DNA of 58,193 bases from positions 1 through 58,193 of the forward strand of contig JADHZB010000784.1 in the NCBI GenBank assembly GCA_015657535.1. The letters are read 5' to 3'. Under the pieces are notes generated by a model. The model did not search any database. It saw only the letters and a program-made list of their open reading frames with translations, and was not told the origin of the DNA. Shown here piece by piece: positions 1 to 11,664 of this stretch. Every line of letters begins with the position of its first letter. Within the stretch, counting starts at the first letter, position 1. A program made the position numbers and the translations under genes. Source of the stretch: Nephromyces sp. MM_2019 (lineage: Eukaryota; Apicomplexa; Aconoidasida; Nephromycida).

Positions 1-22
1 TGTGTGTGTGTGTGTGTGTGTG
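1..22. repeat. TG dinucleotide microsatellite at window edge
   Basis: Eleven TG units open the window and probably continue beyond it. The tract lies downstream of the last visible exon of the Rab prenyltransferase gene, so it is probably intronic. Confidence 0.9.
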
Positions 23-126
23 CTCTCACTAGTGAGCATCTGAGTTGTCGACGGAGTGCATCTACTACTTATATGCACCGGATTACTATACATACACAAA
101 GGAGTATCCACACACAATTCAACTAC

Positions 127-2652
127 CTGGGTGTATGTACACCTTGATGAAACATCAACCAGTAATAATATTGCCATAAGCTTTGATCTTCCGGCTGTGT
201 GTACAAGCCCTAAAAGCAGAGGAAGAACACATACTATACATGAAGATAGAAAGCCAAGAAAGTAGTTTTAGATGCCTTTCACAAGCAAAGCTTTAGAAAT
301 GGAGACATCTTCGAAAATGATGAGGCCAAAGAAGAGGATGCGAGCGTATGTACACCTCTCTTGAGAGTGCAATAAGCAGAACTACGCACAGAAATTATAC
401 AGTAAAGCCACCAAAATAAAGATACGCAAGCCATAAATTTCAGCGTGTATGTACATCTCGTTCAAAAAAACACACAGGAAAGACATAGTGATGAGACACA
501 CCAAGAATAGATAGAGAAACAAAGAGACTGCATAGAGCACACACAGAGACACATAAATACACTACAAACATCAATACATAAGCAAGGAAACACACAGCAC
601 ACACATAACGTACATCACACACATGAAATACAAAACACACACACCAGGCACAACACACCACACATGTATTTCCTGAATCACATCACCTACATTATGAACA
701 AACTCAAGCTCTTCATCCAAAGGAATATCCTCCAAAGAACTTCGTAAAAACCAGGCCGAATAGTTTGAGAAGTTTTCCACTAGAAGCTTCCTACTTAATC
801 TCTCCTTCACACGATGAAGATCAAACTTTGAATCTGCAGTGTAAATACACCGTAAACTCTTATTAATAGCATCAAGCAAAGTCTTCACTTGAAAAAGATG
901 AGGAAGAAGAGTAGCAAAAACAGTTAAAGTGATGACAAATTAAGATATTACAGATATACACAGAAAGACAAGATATCACACATGCATACACACGCACACA
1001 CACGCACACGCACACACACGCACACACACACACACAGTAAAGATCTCGCATATATACATACACAGTAAAGATATTATCACACCTACATACGCACACACAC
1101 CTACAAAGAATCACACAGATACACCAACACACATACAGACATACAAGAACAAGCACACACAGACGCACGCACACCAACACACACAGTGCCTCACGAAACA
1201 TTGAATGAAAAAAAAACAATCCATGCTAATACTTAACTCCCCCCCGACAACACCGATAAATAAGGGATATAACACATGCACACACAAGGCAGAGCGGCAC
1301 ACACACATACAAACTACAGGCAAAATCAGTGGGGGGCTACCGAGAAAAAGAGGCTGAGATTAGTTTGCACACCCAATATCAAACACGCAAAAGCTCACCC
1401 GAGCTGCAGAGAGCTCCAGGTTGTGATGCTTCTTCTAAACAATTGCACACAAAGTTGTAGTGCTGCCAACAATGAAAGTTCCTGCAATCATACTTTAGAA
1501 AAGACTCACACAAGCTCATCTCTTTCTCTAAAATTTCCATACCTGAGAAACTGCATAAAACAGCGGAAACGCAACAGAATTTCGGCTAAAAATGGCAAAA
1601 ACAGGCGATCAAATTAACAAGAAGAGGGAAGAGAAGGAGAAGAAGAAGAAGAAGAAGGAGAAGAGGGAAGAGAAGGAGAAGAAGAAGAAGAAGAAGGAGA
1701 AGAGGGAAGAGAAGGAGAAGAAGAAGAAGAAGAAGATGAAGAGGGAAGAGAAGAAGAAGAAGAAAAATAAGAAGATAGCAGACGCCAAATTGATGAACGC
1801 AGCAATGCGATAGAGAATCGCAGCTTCAAACAGAGATATAAAGCATTTTTAGGAATATCTGCAAATAAAAAAGGCTTACTTGTGATTTATGAGCATTTTC
1901 AATGTCCATGCTCGGTGAAACCACACACAAAACACCTTTTGAGCTTTATATAGAGCTCCATCGAGCAACACCATCTCCTGAATGAGTAGATCTCTGGCAG
2001 TTAAGGGTTGATGAAGCTTTTTTACGGACGTTTGAGGGCTAGAATCATCATTCTTATGCTGCACTACTTGTGCTACAGAAGTAATGCCCTTTGTGCTTTC
2101 TGAGAAGGGAGAGGAGCTAGAAGCAGAAGAAGAGCCAAAAGCGGAGGAAGAAGAAGAGGTAGCAGCTGCAGAAGAAGACGCTGAAGCACAAGAATCTGAA
2201 ACAACTTTTGAAACTGCAGAAGAAGCAACGGGGGAACCAGACACTGAAGATTCAGGCAGAGATGTTGAAGAAGACTCAAATGGCCTGGAAGAATTTACGG
2301 CATCGTATTTACCCAGAAACTGAGGTGGAAAAAATGAGGAAGAGTCAGAGCATATAGCATCTACAGAAACTGTAGAATCCGCAAATTCTACGGAATCTTT
2401 CTCGTTTTTCTTCTTCTCATTTTTCAGAGTGTCTAAGATATATTCTCTTCGAATGCTCCACAAAGTACTTGTATCAGGATTTATCTTCGTCAAAACCTCT
2501 GTCGTCAAGGAGAAAGCTTCAGAAGCCGCAGAAACTCGACAATCAAATATACGATTGAGCAAGGCATAACCCTTTGCCACCCTTAACTTCTCCGCTTCTA
2601 CATCCTTTGGGGTTTTTGATATAACACGCTCCGCCTTCCTTTGATTATGCAT
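127..2652 (-). CDS. Rab geranylgeranyltransferase alpha subunit (3' partial, 4 exons visible)
   Basis: This is the alpha subunit of the heterodimeric enzyme that geranylgeranylates C-terminal cysteines of Rab GTPases. Exons run 2652-1880, 1550-1399, 833-691 and 209-127; the phases agree at every junction (AA|T, G|AT, then phase 0). Five PPTA-type helical repeats carry the family's W motifs: TLWSIRREY (residues 63-71), VWFHRAW, RNFHCWQHYNF, NYSAWFLRS and DQSLWQYYYW. The order and spacing follow RGGT alpha rather than farnesyltransferase alpha. I chose the Met at 2652 because MHNQRK matches the family's short MHGR-like start; an in-frame Met at 2688 is possible. Residues about 80-219 form a Ser/Ala-rich insert between repeats 1 and 2 that human and yeast proteins lack. 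The donor at 126 is GTAGTT; the C-terminal part lies off the window. The family call is confident; exon 4's 3' end is less certain, because GTGTAC a few bases earlier could also serve. Confidence 0.88.
955..1180. repeat. CA/CG-rich microsatellite region
   Basis: Interrupted CA dinucleotides with CACG variants are densest at about 984-1036 and continue more loosely to 1180. The region lies in the intron between exons 2 and 3 of the Rab prenyltransferase gene. Cys/Val-rich ORFs here come from reading the repeat and are not genes. Confidence 0.85.
1621..1775. repeat. 39-bp homopurine minisatellite, about four copies
   Basis: The landmark GAGGGAAGAG recurs at 1624, 1663, 1702 and 1741, an exact 39-bp period. 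The plus strand is almost pure A/G (GAA, GGAGAA and GAGGGAA blocks). The array sits in intron 1 of the Rab prenyltransferase gene, about 70 nt upstream of the exon 2 acceptor. In the transcript it is therefore a long CU tract feeding into the splice site. Because 39 is a multiple of three, both strands give spurious low-complexity ORFs. Confidence 0.92.
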
Positions 2653-5500
2653 CCTAAGAAGAGGAAATGGATAGGATACTGCGTTCAAGCCTATAGTGTG
2701 TACTAGAGCGTTAAGAGAGGAAAGTGTGCTTTAGAAACCGGAGGGAAGTAGTTGTGAAGTTTTGAGAAGATGTATTATGTGATATCAACTAATTTATTCC
2801 CATTCATTAAGTCGATTGCCGAACCAACAGGGATCACGCATGCAAGTTTGCATATGTAGCAATACACGGGAATAAAAAAGTCTCAATACACTTAAAGATC
2901 TAAAACGCGGGAAAAGAATTCACTGATGACAATGAGGCGTGGGAACCGTCTTCAACGATGAGAGAGAATCCCATGCAGAAAGCAATCCAAAAAAAAAGCA
3001 AGGTAAGAGGAAAATAAACAGGAAAAAAGAAAGTGAGAAACAGAAGAGAAAGAGAAAGCAAGAAAAAGAAGGAAAAGAGGAGAAGAAACAGGAAAAGAAA
3101 AAGTAACAAACTGGACAAGGACCAGGAGAATAAAAAGTACTAATCTACAAGGTACCAAAAATTCGAAAATAGGCCCTGAAAAAGCTATTCAAATTATGGG
3201 GTAATAATGTAAGCAAAATTCTCTCTTGTGCATACACGAGCAGACCTTCATTCCAGCGAAAATTTTCCCTTTATTCCGCACAGAAAGAAGGCAAAGTAAC
3301 TAGGCTTCTATAGGAAGCGCTGTAAACTTCAAATTCGCGTAATCTTCACCCTTCAACAGTAAGCCCTGGGCCTATTTTAAGCAGAAATTGCTGCACATCA
3401 TCCAATTTTCTGCATTTTTCCAAATCTTCACATTATCACTCCCCTCTGCGCTTTATGAATTCCTCGCACAGTTCCCACCTTCATCCTTTTGAAATATTTA
3501 CCCAGTTTTATCCACTCCATCGTTTATTCTTACCTTTGGACTATTTGTTCCAATGCCTGATTTGGGGATACATTAGATATTCTGGGTCCGGTGGCAGGAA
3601 AGCTAATGTATCATTGGGTGAAGAATGAAGAAGCAGGAGAGGCTTCCTCTTAACTTTAGATTTCAGTTATAAGTGAGATGCGGAATAGGAATTGCAATGA
3701 AAAAGCTGAGAATTAGAAGAATTCTCACAGGTAAGTTGATTTAAATAGCAAAGAGCAAAAGAAACAAAAAATAAGTGAGCAGTCCCGGAGGGAAATGACG
3801 GGGTTGCCAAATAGAAAAGAACGGGGATGAAGTAGTGATGAAATCGATAAATTGTGAAGAATCTGGTGAACACACCTAGAAAAGAAGGGAGGAAAATCAA
3901 CATGGATAGGGGAAAATGTTGGAATTGGACGCCAAAAAGGAGTTAAGAAGCTGATGATGTCCTTAGATTATCCCTTCTTCCTCAGCTCTGCCTCTAGTAA
4001 TCTGGACTATCAGCACGTCTTAACCCTGACCCAATGACACTATGTTACTAAGCTAGCGTGTCATGACAATGACGTAAAAAATGCACTCCTACATGCACTG
4101 ATATGCAAGTGCTAGGCAAATCGCATATACTCCAAGACATTGCAAATCACAATTACTCCAAGAGAGTGCAAATCACAAATTCTTATCCGGCCATACACTT
4201 GCAAGCGACACAAGCTGGCATGCGTGTATGCTAGCAACAAAAACTAGCATACACGCTAGCCTGCACGCTCATACACACAAAAGTAAATTTACAAAGTACG
4301 CCTACGAGCCTATCGTGCCGTATTTTATGAGTTGAGAGAAGAGCATTTATTACTCGATGCTTCCTCCGCACTTTAAAAGCTGCAATCATTCAAATTACTG
4401 CGCGAACTGATGGGGGATACTACTAGGCACACATGCGCAGCCAATGCATAGTCATTTACTCGCATGCTTACCTCCTCTCCCTATTTGATAGAACCTCTCT
4501 CTGACAATCCACGAGGGATGCATGCGATGTGAGTACCACCAAACCTTGTGGTGATAACTCTATTGTTTAATTTCTACCCCTCCGACGGTGGAGTCAGTCT
4601 AGAACGCGTAAACTGATTGCAAAGCAATGGTACTTACTCTATGCCTAAAGGCAGCCAGGCCTCACAAGTTGCTTTACAAGCAAGTAGTCTCACGAGCTTT
4701 GATAACAGTAATTAAAGGCTAGGGAAAACATTAATGAGGAAGACGTTAATAGTCGCCCAAAGTGATGGAATTGTGCTTCCCAATATATATGAGCCGTAAA
4801 AACCTAACTTGAGGACAAGCACACAGGCTGTTACGGGCTAAATTAAACATTTACAGTGTGCTACGGGAAGGCCATGATAGCTAAATGGTTTCGACCTTTT
4901 AATCTGACCCTTGGTTCTCTTGTATGTACTGTGATTTTCCACAGTAAATCGGGCTGTTTTCAGCTGATAGCAGCAGCCAGAAGGCCAACTATAAAGACTA
5001 ACTTCCATAATTCAATTGATTTAGGATTATGTTTACTCACTTGATTAGTTTGTAGTTCTAATAAAGGATCTTTTTTGCTAAAGATATTTAGGCCGCCATT
5101 ATCACAAGGAAGTATCAAGCTGAGGCTGAGATATTGGACAGAACTTACACCCAAAATCTACATTTTAGACTCATGATGTCTGCCATGGCAAGTAGGTGGA
5201 ACGCCGTGGCGGAGTGTACAGATTTCTGTCTAGGCATCTAGCAGGATGGTAATGCGAGATATAAATGTGCGGTTGAACCGCACTCTCAGAGCCACTGCTT
5301 AAATCACAAAGGGTGAACAAAGTAGTTACTGCATGCAACTGGTTCAGGTGTGGAAACAAAGGAAGCGGAATAAGAGAATTGGCTTATGCTTCCAACCGCC
5401 TTAGCGGCCTTAACCTGCCATTCGCTTACACTGTTGATAACTAACTGCTTTGAAAATTCCTGGTATAAATCTCTGCTTTACGTTTTATGCTTATATTTCT
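2653..5500. other. No recognisable gene; purine-rich and palindromic patches
   Basis: Upstream of the Rab prenyltransferase start I see only short random-looking ORFs. A plus-strand purine run at about 2985-3120 gives Phe/Leu/Ser-rich antisense ORFs. A perfect 13-bp inverted repeat lies at 4222-4256. Some promoter and 5' UTR sequence for the prenyltransferase gene must lie just above 2652, but I can name no motif. Confidence 0.5.
4222..4256. repeat. Perfect 13-bp inverted repeat with 9-nt loop
   Basis: GCGTGTATGCTAG (4222-4234) pairs with CTAGCATACACGC (4244-4256) around the loop CAACAAAAA. There is no T-run suggesting a terminator, and the region is noncoding as far as I can see. Confidence 0.8.
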
Positions 5501-5739
5501 ACCACACAAAAGGGGCCTTTGTGTAACAAACATACCAATAAATCATGGAATACCCTACCATTAAGCTAGAATAGAGTACCACAGAGAGTGTTTAGCGGAA
5601 TACTTCGCATGAAAAAACAGACTTTCTTGAAAAAGTAAGCGCAAGTCCTAGCTGCTAAAATGGCAAAGATTGATACCCTTGACCAAATTGCATAAATACA
5701 TTTAAAAGCACAGAGATGTGGAGCCTGAATACTTGGTAC

Positions 5740-6090
5740 TCCGCGTGCACCAGCAAATATTCCTTCATGACCGTCTGGTTCCCCACGTAAATAAAATATT
5801 TTGATGTGCCATCCGTTCGGTAGAGCCATCACCTACTGCTTTTTCGCACAGCCTGCTAAACCTATCCCCAGCGACGCAGAATCGCATACAGTGAGAAGCT
5901 TTCGTGGCACTGCGTCTGGATTAGGAGTGGCCCCAAAAGCAACGAACGTACCCTGCTTTCCAAAACATTCTTTCTAGATTAGAAATATGGAAAGCAATGC
6001 ATAAACTTATAGTACACACCTGTACTCCGATGGGATTCATAAACAGCAAGAAATTTGAATCGCGGCAACGCACATATATCCCTAAACCAG
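5740..6090 (-). CDS. Two possible exons of an unrecognised gene
   Basis: Exon candidate 6090-6020 follows an acceptor ending TTTTAG and ends at a GTGTGT donor in phase 0. Candidate 5832-5740 follows an acceptor ending GTAG, starts in phase 0, and ends before GTACCA. Together they would give about 54 residues with balanced composition, including GLGIYVRCRDSNF and GWHIKIFYLRGEPDGHEG. I recognise no family. No further exon, start or stop is established, so chance open frames remain possible. Confidence 0.22.
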
Positions 6091-6234
6091 CTAAAACAGA
6101 ATAAACCGGTATAATATGAACTGCAGGGTCGTATACATACACCCCCCGTTGAGATACATGGACCTGCAGGGTATATGTACATACACAGCTCGCTGCTGTT
6201 ACGAGATTATCCGGCAGCCACTAATATTTCTTTT

Positions 6235-6471
6235 ATGAAACGATGCTCCCATAATACACGTGGCTACAATACTACCGTTTTCCTTACGTATCGAAAGGGA
6301 TCCAAACAGATGGTCATCAATGTGGCAGATTTAGAAACAGTTTTACTACAATATGGAGCTGATGTATTACTAGAGGCTCGCGTTTCGGATACTCCAGTTG
6401 ATAAGGATTTAATTTGGAGTCTCATTGATAATAAGTACAAGACGCGGTTTGTCACTCCCATTCAAGAATAG
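6235..6471 (+). CDS. Small unassigned ORF or exon (78 codons)
   Basis: From the ATG at 6235 the frame runs 78 codons to TAG. The upstream Met at 6175 is less likely because it begins in a low-quality stretch. The peptide has a natural-looking mix of charged and hydrophobic residues, with segments such as VINVADLETVLLQYGADVLL and PVDKDLIWSLIDNKYK that would form amphipathic helices. The opposite strand gives only a Ser/Thr-rich shadow. I recognise no domain. It could be a short gene, a last exon, or chance. Confidence 0.3.
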   Translation: MKRCSHNTRGYNTTVFLTYRKGSKQMVINVADLETVLLQYGADVLLEARVSDTPVDKDLIWSLIDNKYKTRFVTPIQE

Positions 6472-6479
6472 CTTCCGGC

Positions 6480-7737
6480 AAAAAGCAAGTTTACATATAT
6501 GACCTTTGATATAAAGAAGTTCTTTGCCACAAGCTTCTGTAATTTAGATCGTTGCATCATCTACGTTTCTGTTGGGGGTAAATTTTGATATCGTGGGCAA
6601 CGAGCGAATGCGATGCGCCTACATAAAGCTCCTGCTCTTCTCTGCACGGTGAGTCGTTGGAAGGCTTATACTCGGATGACACTACCATTTTTACTAGTTT
6701 GAACACTAGAACTAAAAAATACTTTCAGATACTTCGAAACCGATTTGATTAAAAAAAGTGCTTCTTAGATCTGTGCACCTTCGGAGCCGCTGCCGCCTTC
6801 ATGAACTGGTGAAACAACGGTTCACGAACAGGACTAACTTACTTAATGCTAGTCCGCCCCGGAATTTAACACAAAAAAAACCATACAAAGCTGATGCGCC
6901 TCACAATTCTCACACATGCGTAAAACAATGCAATGGAAATTCAAGATGCAGGCGCATTCCATACTGGTTGGGCAACTAGAGGCCAGCAGAAGGATATTTA
7001 ATAATGGATTAATGGGTGAGGGCTGGCCTTCATCAATTTTACTAGAAAATGCAGTGGAAGGATAATACTTTTATTATGTCGACTCAGACAACTCAGTGCT
7101 TCAGTCATTTAACCAGATACACACTTGCCGAACAAATATAAGAATAACGTTTCGTCAAGAAGGAAGGAGGACAAATCATCTCCATCAAATTAACTAGAAT
7201 ATTACTTGGCCAGTTTCATCGCAGCAAAAAGCAGATGAGGCGACTTCGTATGAGTGTATAGAAAAGGTCACAAGGAAGGTAAGGGCATACAAATTAGAGT
7301 CTCGGCCAACGCAGAAAGCAGACCTCGAAAGAAACTTCTCTCTAATTTTTTTATATGCAAAGAAGGGAAGAAGTGCGCACACAAGAGCAAATTCGCATAA
7401 AACGCAACGACAAAATCTTCAAACCATCCAACCACTTCCACTTGACACAAATAGCGCACTGGTTTTATCCTTTAATCTTTGCGCTGTGCACGTGGATATA
7501 CATAGAGACTCCACACTTGTGGAACAAAGTCAAAGGAACGATAAGAAAAAGGAAATAAGAAAATCCGATCTCACTAGAATGCAAAGAAACTCTACATATC
7601 CAGACAAGCTAACTGAATGGTACTTCAACACAAATGGCACAGATAACACATATCTTTTGAAACCACAATACAGGATGCCATATCTACACTGAAATAATCA
7701 GAAACGAATACATGTTTTATTTACTGTGAACTCTGCC
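6480..7737. other. No gene recognised
   Basis: Several 60-70 codon ORFs occur on both strands, but none has family features, a consistent start context or splice-compatible neighbours. The 3' UTR of the NAC beta gene should occupy the right end. Confidence 0.45.
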
Positions 7738-9883
7738 TCATTCCTCCTTTGAAACAGCCTCAAAATTAGAAACCATGCCAGGAATATCTTCAGTCATGGC
7801 CATGGCGTTGAGCCTAGCTTCCAAAAGCTTCAGATCTGCGTCGGGCATCTCGGATTTCATTTGTTGCAATAAGTAGTTTTTAAATTGCTCATTTCTGGCA
7901 GATACTCCCTTAGACGCCAAACTAAGAATCAATTAGAAAAACGTGAAAATTTTGCAATTTCTGGTTATTTCTATAATACTTGTCACGGTTTTGGAGAACA
8001 TTTTTGCTATAGGGTGATTTTTGGAACTTCGCTCACAATTTTATGGCGTGATATCATTGAATCGTATGGAGGATACCAATAATGGTAGAATAACTAAGTT
8101 ATCAAAGACCTGCGGCAAGGGAGTTCGAATGACTCTCGCAGTAGGCAAGAATTTACTAGCACATACACCAGGAATACTTGTGAGAGCGTCTGGTCACTAA
8201 ATGTTTCATTTTCAGCACATTTCAAATGCTTTAGCGAATACCAAGGTTAGCAGTTAATCACTCAATCCATCGTATTACAGAAAAGCAAATAATAAATTGC
8301 TGCAAGATAAGCAAAAAAAGTTGCTTAACATATTGCATCAAGCAGAAAGATATAGCAGCAACGCTACACGCCTAAAAAAACTGCCGTCACCACAAATGAA
8401 GCGCTAAAACATCACGCTGACAAGCACTCTCAGCAAAACTACAACAAGAATTCCGGGCATTATTGCCCATCCTTCTCTTCGGGAACCCCTTTTTACAATA
8501 CGTCAAACATTAAAATAATAAGAAATAAACAGTGAAAACAGCATCATCAACATAAACTTATAAAAATACAAAGCAAAATTCTTGCAACATTGCTTTGCAC
8601 ATGTAGATGCACCACAAATAAGCCAAGTATACTTGCTCATACCCACAGATATTCGTGAAAATCAATACACGTACACACGCAAGAATAAAATAACATGCAT
8701 ACCTATCCTAACATAAACTCACAAGAATGTGAAAAGGCACACACATACGTAAAGGCACATATGCTGAAACTATTAGATGCACATGCATACATCGACACTA
8801 CAAAAACACATCTAAAAACATCAAAATGATGCACAGCAGATCAGCAAGTACACGAAAATAAAAATTGAAAATCAGAGCACGCAATAAGAAAAGGATTTAC
8901 ACAAATATAGTTAAGTGGACTAAACATACTCTTTAACTAAATTCTGCACGTCGTCGATGGGTTTCTCTTCAAAGCTGCCACTCACAACATAGGTGTTGGA
9001 AGACGGTGCTGCTTGCACTTTTGGTTTATCGAAACACAGTATCTTTCCGTCATCTTGATACATGCGAACCTGTTTTAAAAGGTGAAAATGGAAACCAAAT
9101 AGTGTGGACACAAGCAATAACAACAGCTGATATCCCCAAAAGCAAGCCAGTCACTACCAGGGCAAGCTATAAAGAGTAAATCTTGTACCTAACACCCAGC
9201 CTAACCTATAGAGTTAACCTTGTACTTAAGATTAAAAAATGTCAGTAAATGTAATAGATCGCAGATTTCATTATACTAAACAGCTAGCTCGTATTGTGAA
9301 TGGTACACACTATCGTAGTGAACTCGGTACTGCAACGCGCGCACAGCTTCAACGTATATGTAGCACCGCATATTTCATACTGATTATCGCGCATCATCAA
9401 TCACATATTGTGAAGAGAGATTGAAAAAGGAGATGGTACTAACCTCTTCAATGTCCGGTATGGCCGGAACATTCAGTCGTTTAAGGACTTGTTGAACTTT
9501 GCGCTCATCTCCAACGTTGCTCTTGAAAACCTAAACAATCAATGAATTCTACAGTTTTTAAAAGCATGACCACATATCGATGATTTTTTTCTACAAACAA
9601 GAAGTACTGGTACATTTTTCATGCACATGAAAGCCAAAATTCAACCAAGTAAACAAAAAAAGGCCTGCCAAACGAGTTTATTAGACATATACAAAGGAAT
9701 GCATTCTACAAATGTCAAAAGCTGAAAAACACATTGGATATGAAGTAACGTACGCATGAAAACATATACCTTCTTCGTCTTCCTTCTGGCAGTACCCTTT
9801 CCTCCAATCTGGTGGCCGCTCTCGACAAACTTTTCCTTCAGTTTGGCACGAGCGGCAGCGATATTATCTGCTGTTGCCAACAT
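7738..9883 (-). CDS. Nascent polypeptide-associated complex beta subunit (BTF3-like), complete
   Basis: NAC beta pairs with NAC alpha at the ribosomal exit tunnel and shields nascent chains in the cytosol. Four coding exons (9883-9770, 9530-9444, 9069-8930, 7921-7738) give 174 residues, normal for the family. Exon 1 holds GGKGTARRKTKK, the ribosome-binding basic motif. Exon 2 supplies the KRLNVPAIPDIEE stretch of the NAC domain. Exon 3 holds the rest of the domain (CFDKPKVQAAPSSNTYVVSG). Exon 4 ends in IPGMVSNFEAVSKEE, matching the conserved acidic BTF3 tail. Junctions 1 and 2 are phase 0; GA|T joins exons 3 and 4 across a 1.0-kb intron. A consensus TTTTTTGCAG lies just before the ATG, so a 5' UTR intron is likely. 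Confidence 0.95.
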
Positions 9884-10293
9884 GGTAGGAACTGCAAAAA
9901 ACATTAAAAAATACTCATAAGCACCCAAGTAATAACCCATGTGTTCAAAGCAAAAATTTTACCAGAGTTAACACTATGCTCATATTAAAAAAGCCCACTA
10001 ACTATACCCAATTCTCCTTCGCCATAATAGACATCCTTCTAAGCACGCTTGAAACAAAAAGAAAATGTCTACAAATACAACTAAGCAACATTACAGGCGC
10101 TCCCTTCTACTCAGAAACACAAAATACAAATACTTCAATAGCTTCAAATACAGCTTGATGAGCGACTCACCACCGAACAAGCAAACAAAAACGCACCACA
10201 AGCTGGCAAATTGAGAACCCCCGTATACATTATACTTTGAGAAACCCCCCACGCACAAACTCCTCAATTGAAGACGTGAAACAAGAAGGGAAA

Positions 10294-11058
10294 TCAGCAA
10301 AAACATTGGCTAAACCACTCCACTTCATCGTTCTTAACACAAAGTAGTATATATTCAATTAAAAAGGAATCAAAGGAAAAGGCGGAAAGGCTTGATAATA
10401 GTTTTTCAAGAAAAGCATCGCAGCAGCTTCGTACGCTCGCTTTTTTGCAAGCGAATAGCCACATTACCCGATAAAGGTCTCTGATTTTATTAGGAGATAT
10501 AACGGGTCTACGCCAGGACAGTGGTTGGTGAGAGATGGAACGACGCAAACAAAATGATGTATCAGGAGAAACACACGAACTAGATTGTGGGTATGCGATA
10601 AGCAAGTGACGATGTTTTGCCGTATGACGGGTAACAGGCCCGGATAAGCGCATGAGGACGGGAAGTTGGAAGGATGTAGCATAAGGGCTCCCCGCGACGA
10701 ATAGGGCGTCGACGGTGTTGTGAAAGGTTGGCTTCAGCCGCCATGAAAGGAAGGTTTCAGAGTATTTTATGGATACCTGGTAAATCCTAGGGGGGGGCAA
10801 CTTGCGAAAGTAGTCAAGAGCCCGTGAGGGGTCACGTGAAGTATACGTTTCAAAGGTTATGCGGACCCACCGGTTTATGGGGTGAAGTGTACACGGTGTG
10901 CGCATGTGTGTGTGTGCGCGTGCGTGTGTGTGTGCGCGTGCGTGTGTGTGTGTGCGCGTGCGTGTGTGTGCGCGCGTGCGTGTGTGTGTGTGCGGATGTG
11001 TAAAAACAGTAGTGTGAGCGGGGCATGCAGCTTTAGAGAGGTTTGAGAGTTGTGCCAG
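10294..11058 (-). CDS. Coding-like ORF with a weak Nup93/Nic96-like patch
   Basis: The frame is open from 11058 to a stop at 10294 and is more GC-rich than its surroundings. Residues encoded at about 10885-10800 (INRWVRITFETY, then DPSRALDYF) resemble the NYVRLL...DPREALQYF segment of Nup93/Nic96 scaffold nucleoporins. A donor-like CAG|GTATCC follows at about 10785. Immediately upstream is a CA/CG microsatellite, in which this frame reads His/Thr/Arg repeats, with no AG between the tract and the motif. Against a real Nup93 gene: NAC beta begins only 400 bp further on, leaving no room for the long C-terminal helical part. Treat it as an exon, remnant or chance match. Confidence 0.3.
   Translation of the reverse strand: MAQLSNLSKAACPAHTTVFTHPHTHTRTRAHTRTRTHTHARAHTHARAHTHMRTPCTLHPINRWVRITFETYTSRDPSRALDYFRKLPPPRIYQVSIKYSETFLSWRLKPTFHNTVDALFVAGSPYATSFQLPVLMRLSGPVTRHTAKHRHLLIAYPQSSSCVSPDTSFCLRRSISHQPLSWRRPVISPNKIRDLYRVMWLFACKKASVRSCCDAFLEKLLSSLSAFSFDSFLIEYILLCVKNDEVEWFSQCFC
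10905..10993. repeat. TG/CG microsatellite
   Basis: TGTGTG blocks alternate with GCGCGTGCG over about 90 bp. On the minus strand it lies directly before the Nup93-like patch and may be translated, or may mark the end of an intron. Confidence 0.9.
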
Positions 11059-11664
11059 CTAATAATGTCTGCAAGTCACTGAGCACTAAACTTCCAGTAC
11101 AAGCATACTTAATGCTCTGAATTGGCGGAAGCTATATGTGCTTTCAAGGGGTGTTTACACTGCTTCTCTGTTACTAATGTTGCTGGCCACACTCAAACCA
11201 TAAAAGTGGGCGTGTAGACAATTGCTACACACCAGTTTGGGTAGTTAGGCCATGCCTTTTCTAATGTGAAGCCTGCGTTTGGTTTGAGCTAGGTAGATTA
11301 GCATATTATGTGGTATTATGTGTGGCAGCTATGTCGTATAATGTGCACTAGCTAAATATGTGATATTATGTATTTGAGATATTTATGCACTATGATGTGT
11401 GCTAGCTATCTACCTGATATTACATGTACTAACTATTCCTCAGATATTATGTATACCAGCTATTCCTTCGATAATCTGGATACTAGCTATGGTAGCAGTA
11501 TTCGTTGTGTACCTGCTAATTAAGCCGTGCGTGCGCTCGGCTGCCAGTGTGACTGTAACCGTATGGCAACTTGTGATCACAGCCCTGTAGCTGCATACCC
11601 GGATATGTTGAGCTGCTTATGCAGCTTCTAACTTAGCGTATAGTTATGAAGTTTGAGCATGTAC

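Noticed and set aside
440..1323. Cys/Val-rich minus-strand ORFs
   Set aside because: They are products of CA/TG microsatellites. Only 691-833 within them is a conserved exon.
1592..1829. Lys/Glu-rich plus-strand ORF and Ser-rich minus-strand ORF
   Set aside because: Both read the 39-bp homopurine minisatellite, which has a length divisible by three and no stop codons. The region is an intron of the RGGT alpha gene.
2084..2323. Glu-rich plus-strand ORF
   Set aside because: It is the antisense of the Ser-rich insert of RGGT alpha, whose reading frame continues into conserved PPTA repeats.
8100..8150. GAGTTCGAATGACTC resembling a tRNA T-loop
   Set aside because: No acceptor stem, D-arm or anticodon arm can be folded around it.
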